Notes: a model not told the origin generated them from the sequence alone. A stretch of 33,134 bases of DNA from CAG-390 sp045546615 (GCA_045546615.1 JAZQDD010000012.1:1-33134); one strand, 5' to 3'. Shown: positions 22,832 to 31,323, numbered from the stretch's first letter. Numbers and translations: made by a program.

Positions 22832-24487
22832 TTACTTTATCTCGATAAGGGATTCATCCCACATTTCGGGAGCTTCGTATCCGAGAAGATTTACAACGGT
22901 TGCGGCAACGTTGGAAAGACCGAAATTACCATCGTCAGCTTTCAGAGCGAGCTTGCCCTCGCCGCTTGCATCGTAAAGAATGCAGGGAACGGGGTTGAGC
23001 GTGTGTGAGGTCTTTGCCTTGTAGCTGCCGTCAGCATTTGTTTTGGGAGCTTTGGTCTTCTTATCAAGCTCCGCCATCTCGTCTGCGTTTCCGTGGTCAG
23101 CCGTGATGATGGCAACTCCGCCGAGCTTGTCAACAACAGCAAGGATCCTTGCGAGCTGAAGATCAAGTGCTTCCATGGAGCAAACGGTAGCAAGGAGCGA
23201 GCCGGTGTGACCTACCATGTCGCCGTTGGGGAAGTTTACGCGCAGATAGCGGTACTTGCCCGACTCAAGGCACTCGATGAGCTTGTCGGTGATCTCAGCG
23301 CACTTCATCCACGGACGCTGTTCAAAAGGAACTACGTCAGAGGGGATCTCAATATAGGTCTCAAGCTCGTCGGAGAACTTGCCCGAGCGGTTTCCGTTCC
23401 AGAAATAGGTTACGTGACCGTATTTCTGCGTTTCGGAGATAGCGAGCTGGGAAACACCGCTTCCTGCGAGATATTCGCCGAGGGTGTTGGTGATCTCAGG
23501 GGGAGAAACGAGGTATTTGGAGGGAATGTGAAGATCGCCGTCATATTCGAGCATGCCTGCATAAACCACCTTGGGATGGCGCACGCGGTCAAATTTGTCA
23601 AAGCTCTCACCCTCGTCAAAGGTCTTGGAAATTTCGATGGAACGGTCGCCGCGGAAATTGAAGAATATCATGCTGTCGCCGTCTTCAACAGTGCCGATGG
23701 GCTTACCGTCCTTGGCGATAACGAACGCGGGGAGATCCTGGTCGATAACGCCTGTTTCCGCACGGTAGGTATTAACAGCTTCTGCCGCACTTGCGAACTG
23801 TCTGCCCTCGCCAAGTACGTGGGTGTGCCAGCCGCGCTCTACCATCGACCAATCTGCCTCGTAGCGGTCCATCGTTATCTTCATTCTTCCGCCGCCGCTT
23901 GCTATCGCGATATCAAAATCGGGGGAGCGAAGGCCTGCGAGAAAATCTTCAAAGGGAAGAATGTAATCAAGCGCGCTTGTCTCACCAACGTCACGTCCGT
24001 CAAGGAGAATGTGTATTCTTACCTTTGCAACACCCTCTGCCTTGGCGCGGGAGATCATAGCCTTGAGGTGGTCTATGTGTGAGTGAACGTTACCGTCGGA
24101 GAAAAGACCGAGAAAGTGCAGGGTAGATGCATTGGCCGTTACGTTAGAGATAAGCTCTGCCCATGTGTTGCTTGCGAACATCTTGCCGCTTTCGATGGAC
24201 TGTGTAACGAGCTTTGCACCTTGTGCAAACACCTGACCTGCACCAAGCGCGTTATGACCAACTTCGCTGTTGCCCATATCATCATCGCTGGGCAGACCTA
24301 CGGCAGTGCCGTGAGCCTTGAGAGCAACGGTGGGGCAGTTTGCAAGGAGTTTGTCAAGCGTGGGGGTGTATGCGCGGTAAACGGCATTAGTAGGTCCGTC
24401 GGGGGCAATACCTACGCCATCCATAACGATAGTAAGCACGGGGCCTTTTACACCGTCAAACGCGGCATTCTTTTTGAGTTCTTTCAT
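22832..24487 (-). CDS. gpmI: Cofactor-independent phosphoglycerate mutase
   Basis: A 551-residue iPGM that interconverts 3- and 2-phosphoglycerate in glycolysis, using two metal ions and a phosphoserine. Seen: metal ligand Asp23 in VMDGVGIAPDG, phosphoserine Ser74 in DDDMGNSEVGHNALGAG, DGRDVGETSA near 175, GGRMKITMDRYEADW, and the late metal motifs GDMVGHTG and ADHGNADEM. The length is slightly above the 510-residue norm. It is monocistronic, with promoter 24531-24558 and a GGAAT ribosome site before the ATG. Confidence 0.97.
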   Translation of the reverse strand: MKELKKNAAFDGVKGPVLTIVMDGVGIAPDGPTNAVYRAYTPTLDKLLANCPTVALKAHGTAVGLPSDDDMGNSEVGHNALGAGQVFAQGAKLVTQSIESGKMFASNTWAELISNVTANASTLHFLGLFSDGNVHSHIDHLKAMISRAKAEGVAKVRIHILLDGRDVGETSALDYILPFEDFLAGLRSPDFDIAIASGGGRMKITMDRYEADWSMVERGWHTHVLGEGRQFASAAEAVNTYRAETGVIDQDLPAFVIAKDGKPIGTVEDGDSMIFFNFRGDRSIEISKTFDEGESFDKFDRVRHPKVVYAGMLEYDGDLHIPSKYLVSPPEITNTLGEYLAGSGVSQLAISETQKYGHVTYFWNGNRSGKFSDELETYIEIPSDVVPFEQRPWMKCAEITDKLIECLESGKYRYLRVNFPNGDMVGHTGSLLATVCSMEALDLQLARILAVVDKLGGVAIITADHGNADEMAELDKKTKAPKTNADGSYKAKTSHTLNPVPCILYDASGEGKLALKADDGNFGLSNVAATVVNLLGYEAPEMWDESLIEIK

Positions 24488-24530
24488 AAACTTATTCCTT
24501 TCGGTTAAATTAACTTATTTTACCTATAAT

Positions 24531-24558
24531 AGTATAACCTATTTTAAAATAATTTCAA
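24531..24558 (-). promoter_or_regulatory. Promoter of gpmI
   Basis: Minus strand: TTGAAA (24553-24558), a 16-base spacer, and TATACT (24531-24536). Confidence 0.65.
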
Positions 24559-24599
24559 CCCCTTTGCGATAAATTTTTATCGAAATTTGCGCGTCGGAC

Positions 24600-24628
24600 T
24601 TGATTTATTAACATATAAGCGGTATAAT
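24600..24628 (+). promoter_or_regulatory. Promoter of mrp-folD operon
   Basis: TTGATT (24600-24605), a 17-base spacer, and TATAAT (24623-24628), 39 bases before the ATG at 24668. Confidence 0.85.
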
Positions 24629-24667
24629 TATATAGTAAGATTATATTTTATAGCGAGGTAATACACA

Positions 24668-25510
24668 ATGGCAGAAGAATGCACCCACAATTGTTCCACA
24701 TGTTCGGCTAATTGTTCATCACGCAAGCCCGCCGATCTTCACGAAGCTCCCAATCCTTTGAGCGACGTAAAACACGTCGTTGGCATCGTAAGCGGAAAGG
24801 GAGGAGTAGGTAAATCTCTTGTTACCTGTATGATAGCGGTTCTCCTTCAGCGCAAGGGATACAAAGTAGGTATTCTTGACGCTGACGTTACAGGCCCGTC
24901 CGTTCCCAAAGCATTTGGTGTAAAGGGACAGGTTACAGGCGACGAAAACGGCATGATCCCCCCGAGAAGCACCACGGGTATTGATATTATGTCGGTAAAT
25001 CTTCTTCTTGAAGACGAGACTCGCCCCGTCGTATGGCGTGGCCCCGTTATCGCAGGAACGGTAAAACAGTTCTGGACTGATACCATTTGGCACGATATCG
25101 ACGTGCTTTTGGTTGACTGCCCTCCCGGAACGGGCGACGTTCCCCTCACTGTCTTCCAGTCGCTTCCCCTTGACGGTATAGTTATCGTTTCAAGCCCGCA
25201 GGAGCTTGTTTCCATGATAGTTAAGAAGGCGGCTAATATGGCGCAGATGATGAATATCCCCGTGCTTGGACTTGTTGAGAACATGAGCTACGCGGTATGT
25301 CCCGATTGCGGCAAGGAAATAAAGATATTTGGCGATAGCCATATCGAAAAGATCGCAGAGGACTTCGGCTACGATCTGCTTGGTAGGATTCCTATGGATT
25401 CTAAACTCGCGGCTCTTTGCGACAGAGGTATGATAGAGCTTATGGAAAACGAATATCTCGATGTTGCGGCTGACGTGATCGAGCGCAGACTCGGTCTTAC
25501 CCTCAACTAA
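24668..25510 (+). CDS. Mrp/NBP35-family iron-sulfur carrier ATPase
   Basis: A 280-residue P-loop ATPase of the Mrp/ApbC/NBP35 group, proposed to carry and insert iron-sulfur clusters. The N-terminus holds four cysteines (C5, C9, C12, C16), an arrangement reminiscent of NBP35. The deviant Walker A is GKGGVGKS (43-50), followed by DADVTGPSVPKAFG and DCPPGTGDVPL. A CPDC pair near residue 210 is the usual dimer-bridging cluster site. It is the first gene of a four-gene operon, and its stop codon overlaps the next start (TAATG). A GCGAGG-type ribosome site is weak but well placed. Confidence 0.93.
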   Translation: MAEECTHNCSTCSANCSSRKPADLHEAPNPLSDVKHVVGIVSGKGGVGKSLVTCMIAVLLQRKGYKVGILDADVTGPSVPKAFGVKGQVTGDENGMIPPRSTTGIDIMSVNLLLEDETRPVVWRGPVIAGTVKQFWTDTIWHDIDVLLVDCPPGTGDVPLTVFQSLPLDGIVIVSSPQELVSMIVKKAANMAQMMNIPVLGLVENMSYAVCPDCGKEIKIFGDSHIEKIAEDFGYDLLGRIPMDSKLAALCDRGMIELMENEYLDVAADVIERRLGLTLN

Positions 25511-26217
25511 TGAACAAAATAAAGCTTTCCGCGCCGCCCAAACGCATCAAAAGAATACTTTTTCGCGTTTTGGCGGTGGCGGCGCTTTGCGGTATCTTGT
25601 TTGCCGTGTGTATTTTCAGCCTCAGTGCGGCTGTTGTCAGCAGAGCAGACGAGAGGATAATAACTTCCGACAAAGCGGCTTTGCTTGACGATATTGACTG
25701 TATCCTCGTTCTCGGTTGCGGAGTGCGTGAGGACGGAAGTCCCAGCGCAATGCTTGCGGACAGGCTTATCGTCGGTATAGACTTGTATCAGCGCGGAGTT
25801 TCCGATAGGCTTCTTATGTCCGGAGACCACGGAAGAAAGCATTATGATGAAGTAAATGCTATGAAGAACGTCGCAGTTGAGGCGGGAATTGAAGCGAATG
25901 CGGTTTTTTGCGACCATGCCGGATTTTCAACGTATGACAGCGTTTATCGCGCCAAGGAGATATTTCTTGCTGAGCGTATTGTTATAGTTACGCATGAGTA
26001 TCACCTCTACCGTGCGCTTTATATTGCCGAAAAACTCGGACTTGAGGCGTGGGGAGTGAGTTGCGACCGTGCGGTTTATTCAGGGCAGGGTGCGCGCGAA
26101 CTCCGCGAGATAGCAGCAAGGGCAAAGGATTTCTTCTACTGCCTTTGGGGTGTAGCCCCCACGTGCCTTGGCGAGACTATTTCTCTTGACGGTGACGGTA
26201 GTCAGACCGACGGTTGA
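25510..26217 (+). CDS. SanA/YdcF-family (DUF218) membrane protein
   Basis: A 235-residue protein with one N-terminal membrane helix (about 18-42) after a basic stretch, then a DUF218 domain facing outward. Family motifs: DCILVLGCGVREDGSPSAML near 62-81, RLLMSGDHGR near 98, and THEYHLYRALYIAEKLG near 158. Family members such as SanA and ElyC affect envelope integrity, but the reaction is unknown. It is translationally coupled to mrp and is followed by lgt after 22 bases, consistent with an envelope role. Confidence 0.88.
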   Translation: MNKIKLSAPPKRIKRILFRVLAVAALCGILFAVCIFSLSAAVVSRADERIITSDKAALLDDIDCILVLGCGVREDGSPSAMLADRLIVGIDLYQRGVSDRLLMSGDHGRKHYDEVNAMKNVAVEAGIEANAVFCDHAGFSTYDSVYRAKEIFLAERIVIVTHEYHLYRALYIAEKLGLEAWGVSCDRAVYSGQGARELREIAARAKDFFYCLWGVAPTCLGETISLDGDGSQTDG

Positions 26218-26239
26218 TAAATCATTCAGGGAGAAAAAT

Positions 26240-27175
26240 ATGGTTACTATATCATTTCCCGGGCTTGGAATTGAGCCCTTTACCGTTAACAAGGTCGCCT
26301 TTTCCATCGGCGGCATAGAGGTCCGTTGGTACGGATTGATAATCGTAACAGGTATCATTCTCGCTTTTGCTTATGCGTCGTGGCGCGCAAAGCAGGAAGG
26401 TATCAAGTTTGACGATATGCTTGATATGGCACTTGTTATCGTACCTATGGGTATTTTCTGTGCACGTTTGTACTACGTACTTACCACGCTTGACGAGTAT
26501 GATTCATTCTACGAGATGATTGCCGTATGGAATGGCGGACTTGCTATCTATGGCGGTATTTTCGGCGGAATACTCGGTATATTTATAGTTTCAAAATGGA
26601 AAAAGCTAAAGTTTACAAAAACGCTTGACTGCATAGCTCCCGGTGTTATGATAGGACAGCTGCTTGGAAGATGGGGAAATTTCTTTAACGGTGAAGCCTA
26701 TGGAGAAACTCCCGCCGAGGATAGCCTTTTATACTTTATGAGAATGGGACTTCGTCACGAGGGATGGGCGCGTGAATTTTTCTATCAGCCCACCTTCCTT
26801 TACGAATCTCTATGGAATCTTACAGGATTTCTGATAATCAACGCAATATATAAAAAGAAGAAATTTGACGGACAGATAGTATTGATGTATATGACCTGGT
26901 ACGGCTTTGGAAGAATGCTTATCGAGGGACTTCGCACCGATAGCCTTTACGTCGGTCCGTTTAGAATATCACAGGTCATTGGTTTTGTGTGCTTTGCTGC
27001 AGGGCTTTTTGCGCTGATATTCTTCAGTATTCGCACAAAACGAGCAGCTCTTCTGGCAGTGGCTAACGGTTCGATGACCGAAAGTTCCTTCAGCGAACTT
27101 GCAGATGTAATAAATGAAGAAAATGATAATATAAATGAAAGCGAGGATAATAATAATGACAGCCAAGCTGATTGA
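26240..27175 (+). CDS. lgt: Prolipoprotein diacylglyceryl transferase
   Basis: A 311-residue membrane enzyme that transfers diacylglycerol from phosphatidylglycerol to the lipobox cysteine of prolipoproteins. Seen: VRWYGLIIVTG near 28, ARLYYVL, WNGGLAIYGGIFGG, the Lgt signature GQLLGRWGNFFNGEAYG near 140-157, QPTFLYESLWN, and RMLIEGLRTDSL. There are about seven hydrophobic segments. The acidic, Asn-rich tail (NEENDNINESEDNNNDSQAD) is longer than usual and overlaps the folD start by 20 bases. The start at 26240 follows GGGAGAAAAAT. Confidence 0.96.
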   Translation: MVTISFPGLGIEPFTVNKVAFSIGGIEVRWYGLIIVTGIILAFAYASWRAKQEGIKFDDMLDMALVIVPMGIFCARLYYVLTTLDEYDSFYEMIAVWNGGLAIYGGIFGGILGIFIVSKWKKLKFTKTLDCIAPGVMIGQLLGRWGNFFNGEAYGETPAEDSLLYFMRMGLRHEGWAREFFYQPTFLYESLWNLTGFLIINAIYKKKKFDGQIVLMYMTWYGFGRMLIEGLRTDSLYVGPFRISQVIGFVCFAAGLFALIFFSIRTKRAALLAVANGSMTESSFSELADVINEENDNINESEDNNNDSQAD

Positions 27176-28016
27176 CGGAAAAGTAGTTTCCGCAAAGATA
27201 AGAGGCGAGATAAGGGAGGCTGCAGAGGCGTTTAAGGCAGAGCGCAAAAGAGCTCCGGGACTTGCGGTGGTTCGAGTAGGAGAGGATCCCGCGTCCATAG
27301 TATACGTGCGCAATAAGCTGCGTGCCTGCGAGGAGGTAGGCTTTTATTCCGAGCCTCATATTCTTCCCGAGACTGTAACGACTGAGGAAGTCATAGAGGT
27401 TATAGAGTCACTCAACGCTGACCCTAATATAGACGGAATGCTCGTTCAGCTTCCCATACCGCGCCATCTGGACGAAAAAAAGATCCTTGCCGCAGTTTCT
27501 GACGATAAGGACGTTGATGCGTTCCACACCCTTGACGCGGGACATCTGACCCTTGGCGATACCAATGTATTGCCTTGCACCCCCGCGGGAATTATGGAGA
27601 TGCTCAAGCACTACGAAATCGAGGTCGCAGGCAAGGAATGCGTGGTAGTCGGACGCTCCAACATAGTCGGCAGACCCATGGCGGCGCTTTTGCTTGCCGC
27701 TGACGGTACAGTTACTATCGCTCACAGCCGCACAAAAGACCTTGGCGCAGTTTGCCGCCGTGCTGATATTCTTGTCAGTGCTGTGGGCAGGGCAAAGGTC
27801 ATAACGGCTGATATGGTTAAGGCAGGAGCTGTGGTAGTTGACGTTGGAATGAACAGAGATGAAAACGGAAAACTTTGCGGAGACGTTGACTTTGACGCTG
27901 TAAGCGAGGTTGCCTCGTATATAACCCCCGTTCCGGGCGGCGTTGGACCTATGACTGTCACGATGCTTATGAAGAATACTCTTGTTGCCGCAAAAAATGC
28001 AGCAGAGAGAGCCTGA
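27156..28016 (+). CDS. folD: Bifunctional methylene-THF dehydrogenase/cyclohydrolase
   Basis: A 286-residue FolD that oxidises 5,10-methylene-THF to methenyl-THF and hydrolyses it to 10-formyl-THF. Seen: Tyr and Lys of YVRNKLRACEEVGF (active-site YxxxK) near 50, GMLVQLPIPRHLDEKKI, PCTPAGIMEML, the NADP site VVGRSNIVGRPMAALLL near 162, and TPVPGGVGPMTVTML at the end. The start is chosen at 27156 (GAGGATAATAATA before it). It is the last gene of the mrp operon. Confidence 0.97.
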   Translation: MTAKLIDGKVVSAKIRGEIREAAEAFKAERKRAPGLAVVRVGEDPASIVYVRNKLRACEEVGFYSEPHILPETVTTEEVIEVIESLNADPNIDGMLVQLPIPRHLDEKKILAAVSDDKDVDAFHTLDAGHLTLGDTNVLPCTPAGIMEMLKHYEIEVAGKECVVVGRSNIVGRPMAALLLAADGTVTIAHSRTKDLGAVCRRADILVSAVGRAKVITADMVKAGAVVVDVGMNRDENGKLCGDVDFDAVSEVASYITPVPGGVGPMTVTMLMKNTLVAAKNAAERA

Positions 28017-28027
28017 TAAAAACTCAA

Positions 28028-28058
28028 ACGGCGTGCGATGATTCGCACGCCGTTCTTC
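28028..28058 (+). terminator. Terminator after folD
   Basis: ACGGCGTGCGA (28028-28038) pairs with TCGCACGCCGT (28043-28053) around TGAT, followed by TCTTCT. The U-run is interrupted. Confidence 0.7.
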
Positions 28059-28073
28059 TATCATTCGATTAAA

Positions 28074-29987
28074 TTAGGTGAAATTGCGCTTGTAGTAGAT
28101 AATAAGGACGACAAGAGCAATGATAATTACAGCAAGGATAACTATCCAAAGCACCACAAGCGTGGTGTTTCCGCCATCATCAGCATCATCGCCAACGGTT
28201 GTTTCGTCAGGGGTGAGAGTTGTCTCGTCGGTAGTAACAGACGGAGTATCGGTGGTAGTTGTGGTGGGCGGTGTGGTTTCGCTTACTGCGGGTGTGGTTT
28301 CGTCAGTAGTCGGCTCGCTGGGAGTCGTCTCGGGTTCGGGAGTGGTGATAGGTTCGGGCGGAAGAGTAGTAATTTCAGTCGTTTCCTCGGGAATTACAGT
28401 AAGGTCTATCTTTACTTCTTTACCGCGGAAGCTGATGGTAACGCTCGTGTCATTTGCAGTCAAGGGAGTTTCGGGTGCAAATGTGCAATACTCCTGCGGG
28501 ATAGAAACGGGAGCAAGCGCGGAGTTGGAGTAAGTCAGTTGCAAAACAAGTCCCGTAGGATCAAATGTTTCACCCTCGTTGTATGTAAGCTTCGTGGGAT
28601 TGGTAAGAACCGTCAAGGACTTAATTTCCGCCGCAACAACGGTAATTGGGAATGTGCAGGATTTATCAAGATAAGTAACCTCGATATCCACTATCTCGGT
28701 AGTATTGGATTTGAGTACGAACGGGGTAGCGGTGTGCGAAACGGTGAAGTTTTCGGTGATTGTTACGGTAGTACCGCCTTTGTATGTAACAGCGAGCTCC
28801 ATGCCTGTGTAATCAAAGGTATCACCCTCTGTGTATATCACCTTGGTGGGGTTTTTTGAAACCTTGATCTCTGTAATGCTCTCGGAGAAAACAACTATTG
28901 CTTGTTTAGCGGAGAATGTATTTGTTCCGTCAGAATACGTTACTGTGACGGACGCATCCGTGAATTTAAGCGGAACGTCAAGGGCAGGGGAGAAAGTGAC
29001 GTTCGAAAATCCTGTCAGGTCGCTGGCGATGACCTCGGGGTTCTTTCCGCCGGAGTACATAGCCATAATCATCAGTCCCTTTGGGTTAAAAGGATCACCC
29101 TCGGTGAAGTAGTTGCTGAATGCGTCGGTCAAAACTATCTGTATACCAACCATCTTTGGAAGTTCAAGAACGGTCAGCGGGGCAAATCCATAAGAGCCGC
29201 AGTATTCTACAGTAATGGAAGGAACTTTTGCAGACAAGGGTTTGTCTGTTCCGGGAAAATTGCATTCCACGGGCGAAACGACCTTGCTTGTGTTATCAGC
29301 AAAGAAAACGGTTATTACGAGAGAATTGATCTGATCGTTGCCGAAGATATCTCCTTCGTAATATGTAGCGTTAAGAGCATCTCCGGAAACCTCGATGTTA
29401 GTTATCTTGGAAACGGTAATTGCAAGCTTCGCGGTAGCCCTGAGATAGGGGTATTTTTCGCAGAAAAAAGATACGGAGGTCGTGTCGTCATCGAGAAAAT
29501 CAGGAGCGTCACACAGAACTTCCGATACAGGCTCGGTAGAACCGTCGTCATAGGTAATAGTTCCGGCTATTTTGTCGGTGGAGAATACGTCGCCTACGCG
29601 GTATTTCGTGGGAAAGTCCGCGGGAATGGTAACGTCAAAAGCGACAGGCACTTTAGGACGAGGCGCAGTTGTTACAACAGGAGGTTCAGTTGTTACAACA
29701 GGAGGCTCGGTCGTTACAACGGGAGGTTCGGTCGTTACAACGGGAGGCTCGGTTGTCACAACTGTAGGTTCGGTTGTAACAGGTGAGACGGCAGTTGTGG
29801 TAGTTGAACTGTCAGCGGAAGAAGAACTGTCAGTAGAATCAGTAGTGCTGTTTTCAGTAGCGGTAGTTGTTTGTGCAACAGCGGAGTTGTCGCCGGAGGT
29901 GGCAGAAACCAATACCGAAGATAGCATGTTGAAAACCAGTATAATAGCGCAGATGAAAGAAAGCGCCTTGGATGTGCGTATTGACAT
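28074..29987 (-). CDS. Surface protein with five Ig-like (Big_3) domains
   Basis: A 637-residue exported protein. Residues 1-29 form a signal peptide. Residues 30-110 are Thr/Ser/Pro-rich with a VVTTEPP repeat, likely a flexible stalk. Then come five bacterial Ig-like repeats of roughly 80 residues, each carrying a Y-EGD-F---G--v-v-Y--G pattern (for example YTEGDTFDYTGMELAVTYKG), typical of Big_3. A second Thr/Pro/Glu-rich linker follows, then one membrane helix near 608-630 and a short basic tail (YYKRNFT). There is no LPXTG motif, so the protein is anchored by its C-terminal helix with the Ig domains outside. Ligand unknown. GAAAGGG precedes the ATG. Confidence 0.85.
   Translation of the reverse strand: MSIRTSKALSFICAIILVFNMLSSVLVSATSGDNSAVAQTTTATENSTTDSTDSSSSADSSTTTTAVSPVTTEPTVVTTEPPVVTTEPPVVTTEPPVVTTEPPVVTTAPRPKVPVAFDVTIPADFPTKYRVGDVFSTDKIAGTITYDDGSTEPVSEVLCDAPDFLDDDTTSVSFFCEKYPYLRATAKLAITVSKITNIEVSGDALNATYYEGDIFGNDQINSLVITVFFADNTSKVVSPVECNFPGTDKPLSAKVPSITVEYCGSYGFAPLTVLELPKMVGIQIVLTDAFSNYFTEGDPFNPKGLMIMAMYSGGKNPEVIASDLTGFSNVTFSPALDVPLKFTDASVTVTYSDGTNTFSAKQAIVVFSESITEIKVSKNPTKVIYTEGDTFDYTGMELAVTYKGGTTVTITENFTVSHTATPFVLKSNTTEIVDIEVTYLDKSCTFPITVVAAEIKSLTVLTNPTKLTYNEGETFDPTGLVLQLTYSNSALAPVSIPQEYCTFAPETPLTANDTSVTISFRGKEVKIDLTVIPEETTEITTLPPEPITTPEPETTPSEPTTDETTPAVSETTPPTTTTTDTPSVTTDETTLTPDETTVGDDADDGGNTTLVVLWIVILAVIIIALVVLIIYYKRNFT
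29666..29775 (-). repeat. 21-bp minisatellite in surface-protein stalk
   Basis: About five imperfect 21-bp units (GTTACAACAGGAGGTTCAGTT-like) encode VTTEPPV repeats. Units differ mainly at third codon positions. Confidence 0.85.
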
Positions 29988-30036
29988 TTCGTTTTCCCTT
30001 TCGTAAAAAAGATAGAAAATTTATTTGTTGTAATTA

Positions 30037-30065
30037 ATTATACCACTAATAATTTGAATAATCAA
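30037..30065 (-). promoter_or_regulatory. Promoter of Ig-like surface protein
   Basis: Minus strand: TTGATT (30060-30065), a 17-base spacer ending in TGG, and TATAAT (30037-30042). Confidence 0.8.
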
Positions 30066-30104
30066 TAGATAAATTGCTAAAAAAATAGCTCAAAAAAAGA
30101 CAAA

Positions 30105-30136
30105 ATGTAAAAAGAGGTTGGGAAACCAACCTCTTT
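30105..30136 (-). terminator. Terminator after rpmA
   Basis: AAAGAGGTTGG (30111-30121) pairs with CCAACCTCTTT (30126-30136) around GAAA. On the minus strand it ends TTTTTACATTTT. Confidence 0.85.
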
Positions 30137-30181
30137 GGGCGGTAGGCAGGATAAAATGCCTTCCGGTACGCAAGACATAGC

Positions 30182-30460
30182 TTAGTCGGCGTAAACGCTA
30201 ACCTGCTTTTTGTCCTTAGTTTTCTGCTCAAATTTAACGTGACCGTCGATCAGAGCGAAGAGTGTGTGGTCAGTGCCCATGCCAACGTTGTTACCGGGAT
30301 GAACAGCTGTACCTCTCTGTCTGATGATGATATTGCCTGCGATGACTGCTTCACCGTCCGACTTCTTAACACCGAGTCTCTTGGACTCACTGTCTCTGCC
30401 GTTCTTGGTGGAACCAACACCTTTCTTATGAGCAAAGAACTGCAAGGAAATTCTAAGCAT
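30182..30460 (-). CDS. rpmA: 50S ribosomal protein L27
   Basis: A 92-residue L27. It begins MLRISLQFFAHKKGVGST. The segment before HKKG is the short N-terminal extension found in Firmicutes, which must be removed by the protease Prp, probably after FFA, to expose the mature end at the peptidyl-transferase centre. The rest (GRDSESKRLGVKK, GNIIIRQRGT, HPGNNVGMGTDHTLFAL) is standard. Third gene of rplU-prp-rpmA with a strong AGGAGG ribosome site. obgE, often next, is absent here. Confidence 0.97.
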   Translation of the reverse strand: MLRISLQFFAHKKGVGSTKNGRDSESKRLGVKKSDGEAVIAGNIIIRQRGTAVHPGNNVGMGTDHTLFALIDGHVKFEQKTKDKKQVSVYAD

Positions 30461-30514
30461 TATCGTATTCCTCCTTAATTATTTCTGCCAAACGGGCAGA
30501 TCCGATGCGCCGTA

Positions 30515-30874
30515 TTATTTGTAGTCGCGGTCGATAACGTCAACATCAAGAAAATCCGAATATTCATCAAGCAGATCATTAAGTTGATAATAATAAGCCA
30601 TAAATATTCCCGATACCGCGTATCGCTTGCGCTCATCCTCCTCGAATTCGGGGAGAGCCGCTTTTGCGGTCACCACAATACGTGTTGCTCCCTCGTTGAC
30701 ATCGTAATTAATGTCGGAGGCGTATGCAATTTCAACTGCATTAACGATGAGCATCGTCATGGCAGAAAGCGCGGCGCAGAGAACGTCGTCTCCCGCATCG
30801 CCATATCCTGTGTGACCTGTTTCCTCGAAGCCGTAAAAACTACCGCCGCTTCTGTAAAATACGACCTTTGTCAT
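30515..30874 (-). CDS. prp: Ribosomal-processing cysteine protease Prp
   Basis: A 119-residue cysteine protease that cleaves the N-terminal extension of L27. The catalytic pair is in GHTGYGDAGDDVLCAALSAM: His20 (GH) and Cys33 (LCAA). It lies between rplU (16 bases upstream) and rpmA (54 bases downstream). I see no good ribosome site before the ATG, so translation may be weak or dependent on rplU. Low Prp output would fit its catalytic role. Confidence 0.93.
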   Translation of the reverse strand: MTKVVFYRSGGSFYGFEETGHTGYGDAGDDVLCAALSAMTMLIVNAVEIAYASDINYDVNEGATRIVVTAKAALPEFEEDERKRYAVSGIFMAYYYQLNDLLDEYSDFLDVDVIDRDYK

Positions 30875-30889
30875 TTTGCAAATGGACTA

Positions 30890-31201
30890 TTAGGCCTCGA
30901 TCTTAGTGATCTGAACCTTGGTGTAGGGCTGTCTGTGACCGATCTTCTTCTTCTCGTTCTTTTTAGCCTTATACTTGAAGACGTAGATCTTGGCAGACTT
31001 GCCGTTGGCAACAACATTTGCCGTGACTTTTGCACCGGCAACTGTAGGAGTACCGGCAACGAATCCGTTATCTGCGGAAACTGCCTTTACCTGGTCAAAT
31101 ACGACCTCGCTGCCTTCCTCTGCGCAAAGCTTCTCAATGAAAATGATATCACCCTCGCAGACCTTGTACTGCTTTCCGCCGGTTTCGATTACTGCAAACA
31201 C
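30890..31201 (-). CDS. rplU: 50S ribosomal protein L21
   Basis: A 103-residue L21 starting FAVIETGGKQYKVCEGD after the initiator and ending KIGHRQPYTKVQITKIEA, both typical. The start is a GTG at 31201, preceded by AGAGAGGTGCTTTTC; no ATG fits the family start. First gene of the operon, with a strong promoter at 31295-31323 and a leader of about 87 bases that may be an autoregulatory L21 leader. Confidence 0.96.
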   Translation of the reverse strand: MFAVIETGGKQYKVCEGDIIFIEKLCAEEGSEVVFDQVKAVSADNGFVAGTPTVAGAKVTANVVANGKSAKIYVFKYKAKKNEKKKIGHRQPYTKVQITKIEA

Positions 31202-31288
31202 GAAAAGCACCTCTCTTTCATAATAGACTCGCTGATTTACGGCGGCACCCGAAATTCGAGCACACTTATAAAAGCCGATTTCAAGCGG
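31202..31288 (-). ncRNA. Putative ribosomal L21 leader
   Basis: The untranslated leader of rplU has a GCCG(CTTGAAAT)CGGC hairpin near its 5' end and further GC-rich segments (GGGTGCCGCCG) before the ribosome site. L21 leaders are known in Firmicutes as cis-regulatory RNAs. I cannot confirm the match without a covariance model. Confidence 0.45.
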
Positions 31289-31294
31289 CATATT

Positions 31295-31323
31295 ATTATA
31301 CCTCGCAAAACTATCGTTGTCAA
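31295..31323 (-). promoter_or_regulatory. Strong promoter of rplU-prp-rpmA
   Basis: Minus strand: consensus TTGACA (31318-31323), a 17-base spacer, and consensus TATAAT (31295-31300). Confidence 0.9.

Noticed and set aside
28074..28160. Sortase (LPXTG) anchor on the Ig-like surface protein
   Set aside because: No LPXTG or variant precedes the C-terminal helix; only a helix and short basic tail are present.
29666..29775. CRISPR array
   Set aside because: The 21-bp units are contiguous, without spacers, and are in frame within a coding region.
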